Shown: positions 6,507 through 7,742 of the stretch, piece by piece | Position numbering within the stretch: the first letter of the stretch is position 1 | How the letters are laid out: each line of letters begins with the position of its first letter | From: Eubacteriales bacterium | GTDB taxonomy: Bacteria; Bacillota; Clostridia; Oscillospirales; CAG-382 | Assembly: GCA_028701715.1 (NCBI GenBank) | Contig: JAQVQF010000116.1 | Coordinates: forward strand, 1 to 7,742 | Reading direction: 5' to 3' | DNA: 7,742 nt | Notes under the pieces: generated by a model | What the model was told of the DNA's origin: nothing | The model's input: only the letters and a program-made list of their open reading frames with translations | Database searches by the model: none | Translations under genes and position numbers: made by a program

Positions 6507-7742
6507 GTGCCCATACCGATTTTAAACGGTATGGTAAAGGATATGGCGCAAAGACATTTATATTCAAGAGTTCCGGCTAAGGCGAGTATGTATCACATGA
6601 CCGACGGCTATGATACCTTCGCAAAGTCATCCGAACTTAACCGTGAATTTATTGAAACGGGACTCGGCCGTCTTTTGGAATATGTTCCGGGTAAAACCGA
6701 AAACGATATGATCCTTGACGGGATACTCCCGCCGACATATTGTATGCTCAGAACTACCGAGGGCGAAATAGTCCACAGCTGTATCACCTACCAACGCTCG
6801 GATTATACCGGCGAACGGGCGGCTTTTATGATAAATTCGCTCGTGCCGGACAAGCAGGAACGGGAAAGACTGTTTTCGCAGCATGAAGCGGCATATTTCA
6901 ATCCCGATATGTTTGGCGAAAAAATTGAGGATTTTAACATTTGCTCTCCCGCTTTTTCCCCGATAACCGATTATCCCGCCGCGGAATATACGACTAAACC
7001 CATGAAGGATATTTCGGTATACGCCGCGGAATTTGACGAAAGACTAATAAAACGGCTGCTGTTCGCGTTACTATCGGTTACGGTGTATAAAAATAAAAGC
7101 GTATTTATAGCGCCCGTCATGCCCGCTGAGGAGCTTTCTGCATGGGGATTGGAATTTGTAAATGCGTTGATGCAGATTTTTCCGGCGTTTATCCGCGAAC
7201 GGCTGAGCTTCATAACGTTTATAACCGATTATAAAAAGATGAACTGCTTTAATATTAAATTCGTTCATGCCGAAAACATTCAAACGGGCGGCAAGGGCTA
7301 TGTATTCGACATGACTGCGAGCAGACCGGACAATATCCGCGACAGCGAATATAAAGAACGGGAAAACGAAATTAACTTTCTTTATGAGCTCTGTGAAAAC
7401 AAGACCCAAAGAGACGGTTTTACGGATTTCTGCGGCAATATAGTGAAAAACGACGGCGAATACGACAAGCCCAATCTTAACGTTTTCGGAGATTTGGTTC
7501 TGTTGTTTCGTCAAAGCAGATATGAGGGCGAACAGGAGGATAATGAGCTTATAGCCAACGACGCCGCTTCTTACAAGCTTATTTCGACATATGAAAGCCA
7601 TCGCAGTGTGCTTGAGCTGAAGGACAGGCTTAATATTCTCGGACCCCTTATCGCAAGATACAGCCGCACACGCATTGCGATACCGGCCAATATTTTCGGC
7701 AAGCTGTCCAAGCTGTATTCAAAAGAACCTCCCGAATGCAGA
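6507..7742 (+). CDS. GAP1-like (GTPase-associated protein 1) N-terminal region, 3' incomplete
   Basis: An uninterrupted frame of 412 codons runs from GTG 6507 to the window's end with no stop, so the gene is cut off. No signal peptide or membrane segment is visible. The N-terminal stretch QRHLYSRVP (15-23) followed by DGYDTFAKSSEL (33-44) resembles, as I remember it, the start of the GTPase-associated protein 1 N-terminal domain (GAP1-N). These are large multi-domain proteins encoded beside NTPases in predicted bacterial conflict systems. A second region, FPAFIRERLSFITF (225-238), resembles the part of such proteins that leads into their middle domain. No enzymatic motif is seen. The gene follows the SAP-domain gene by 89 bases on the same strand and is probably co-transcribed with it. 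The coding call is secure because the frame is long, has a ribosome site and uses codons like its neighbours. The family call is from memory of motifs and is only moderately sure. Confidence 0.72.
   Translation, partial: MPIPILNGMVKDMAQRHLYSRVPAKASMYHMTDGYDTFAKSSELNREFIETGLGRLLEYVPGKTENDMILDGILPPTYCMLRTTEGEIVHSCITYQRSDYTGERAAFMINSLVPDKQERERLFSQHEAAYFNPDMFGEKIEDFNICSPAFSPITDYPAAEYTTKPMKDISVYAAEFDERLIKRLLFALLSVTVYKNKSVFIAPVMPAEELSAWGLEFVNALMQIFPAFIRERLSFITFITDYKKMNCFNIKFVHAENIQTGGKGYVFDMTASRPDNIRDSEYKERENEINFLYELCENKTQRDGFTDFCGNIVKNDGEYDKPNLNVFGDLVLLFRQSRYEGEQEDNELIANDAASYKLISTYESHRSVLELKDRLNILGPLIARYSRTRIAIPANIFGKLSKLYSKEPPECR

Noticed and set aside
7071..7601. Reverse-strand open frame of 176 codons
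   Set aside because: It is opposite the long GAP1-like frame, which starts with a ribosome site and is open for 412 codons. The reverse product shows no recognisable motif.

Overview
The window carries seven co-directional genes, all on the + strand. It looks like the chromosome of a Gram-positive anaerobe of the Clostridia (Bacillota). That is an inference from the strong AGGAGG-type ribosome sites, the frequent GTG and TTG starts, and a minimal type IV pilus gene set resembling those of clostridia. No rRNA or other taxonomic marker is present.

Region 1 (1-4606) is a compact type IV pilus or type II secretion-like operon. It begins with a small prepilin bearing a class III signal (18-467). 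A second small membrane-anchored, pilin-like protein with a non-canonical processing site follows (471-830). Then come a prepilin peptidase (848-1639), a PilC/GspF inner-membrane platform protein that starts at TTG (1644-2852), and a PilB/GspE assembly ATPase (2918-4606). The first four genes are separated by 3, 17 and 4 bases, and the ATPase follows after 65. The peptidase would trim the pilins, PilC anchors the ATPase, and the ATPase drives polymerisation of the fibre. No retraction ATPase (PilT) and no PilM/N/O alignment genes are visible. More pilin genes probably lie upstream.

Region 2 (4607-4866) is a 260-base gene-free spacer. It holds a 50-base tract of a 9-bp tandem repeat and, just before the next gene, a pair of mutually exclusive hairpins. 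I see no convincing rho-independent terminator.

Region 3 (4867-7742) has two genes that do not look pilus-related. The first is a 516-residue protein with one clear and one weaker SAP-like motif and a C-terminal domain that resembles a restriction-endonuclease (Mrr-like) fold lacking a readable catalytic motif. The second starts at GTG 6507 and runs off the window's end (412 codons, no stop). Its N-terminus resembles the GTPase-associated protein 1 (GAP1) family known from predicted NTP-dependent conflict systems. The pair may be the first part of such a system, whose NTPase would lie downstream. This is the most interesting part of the window, but it rests on motif recognition by eye.
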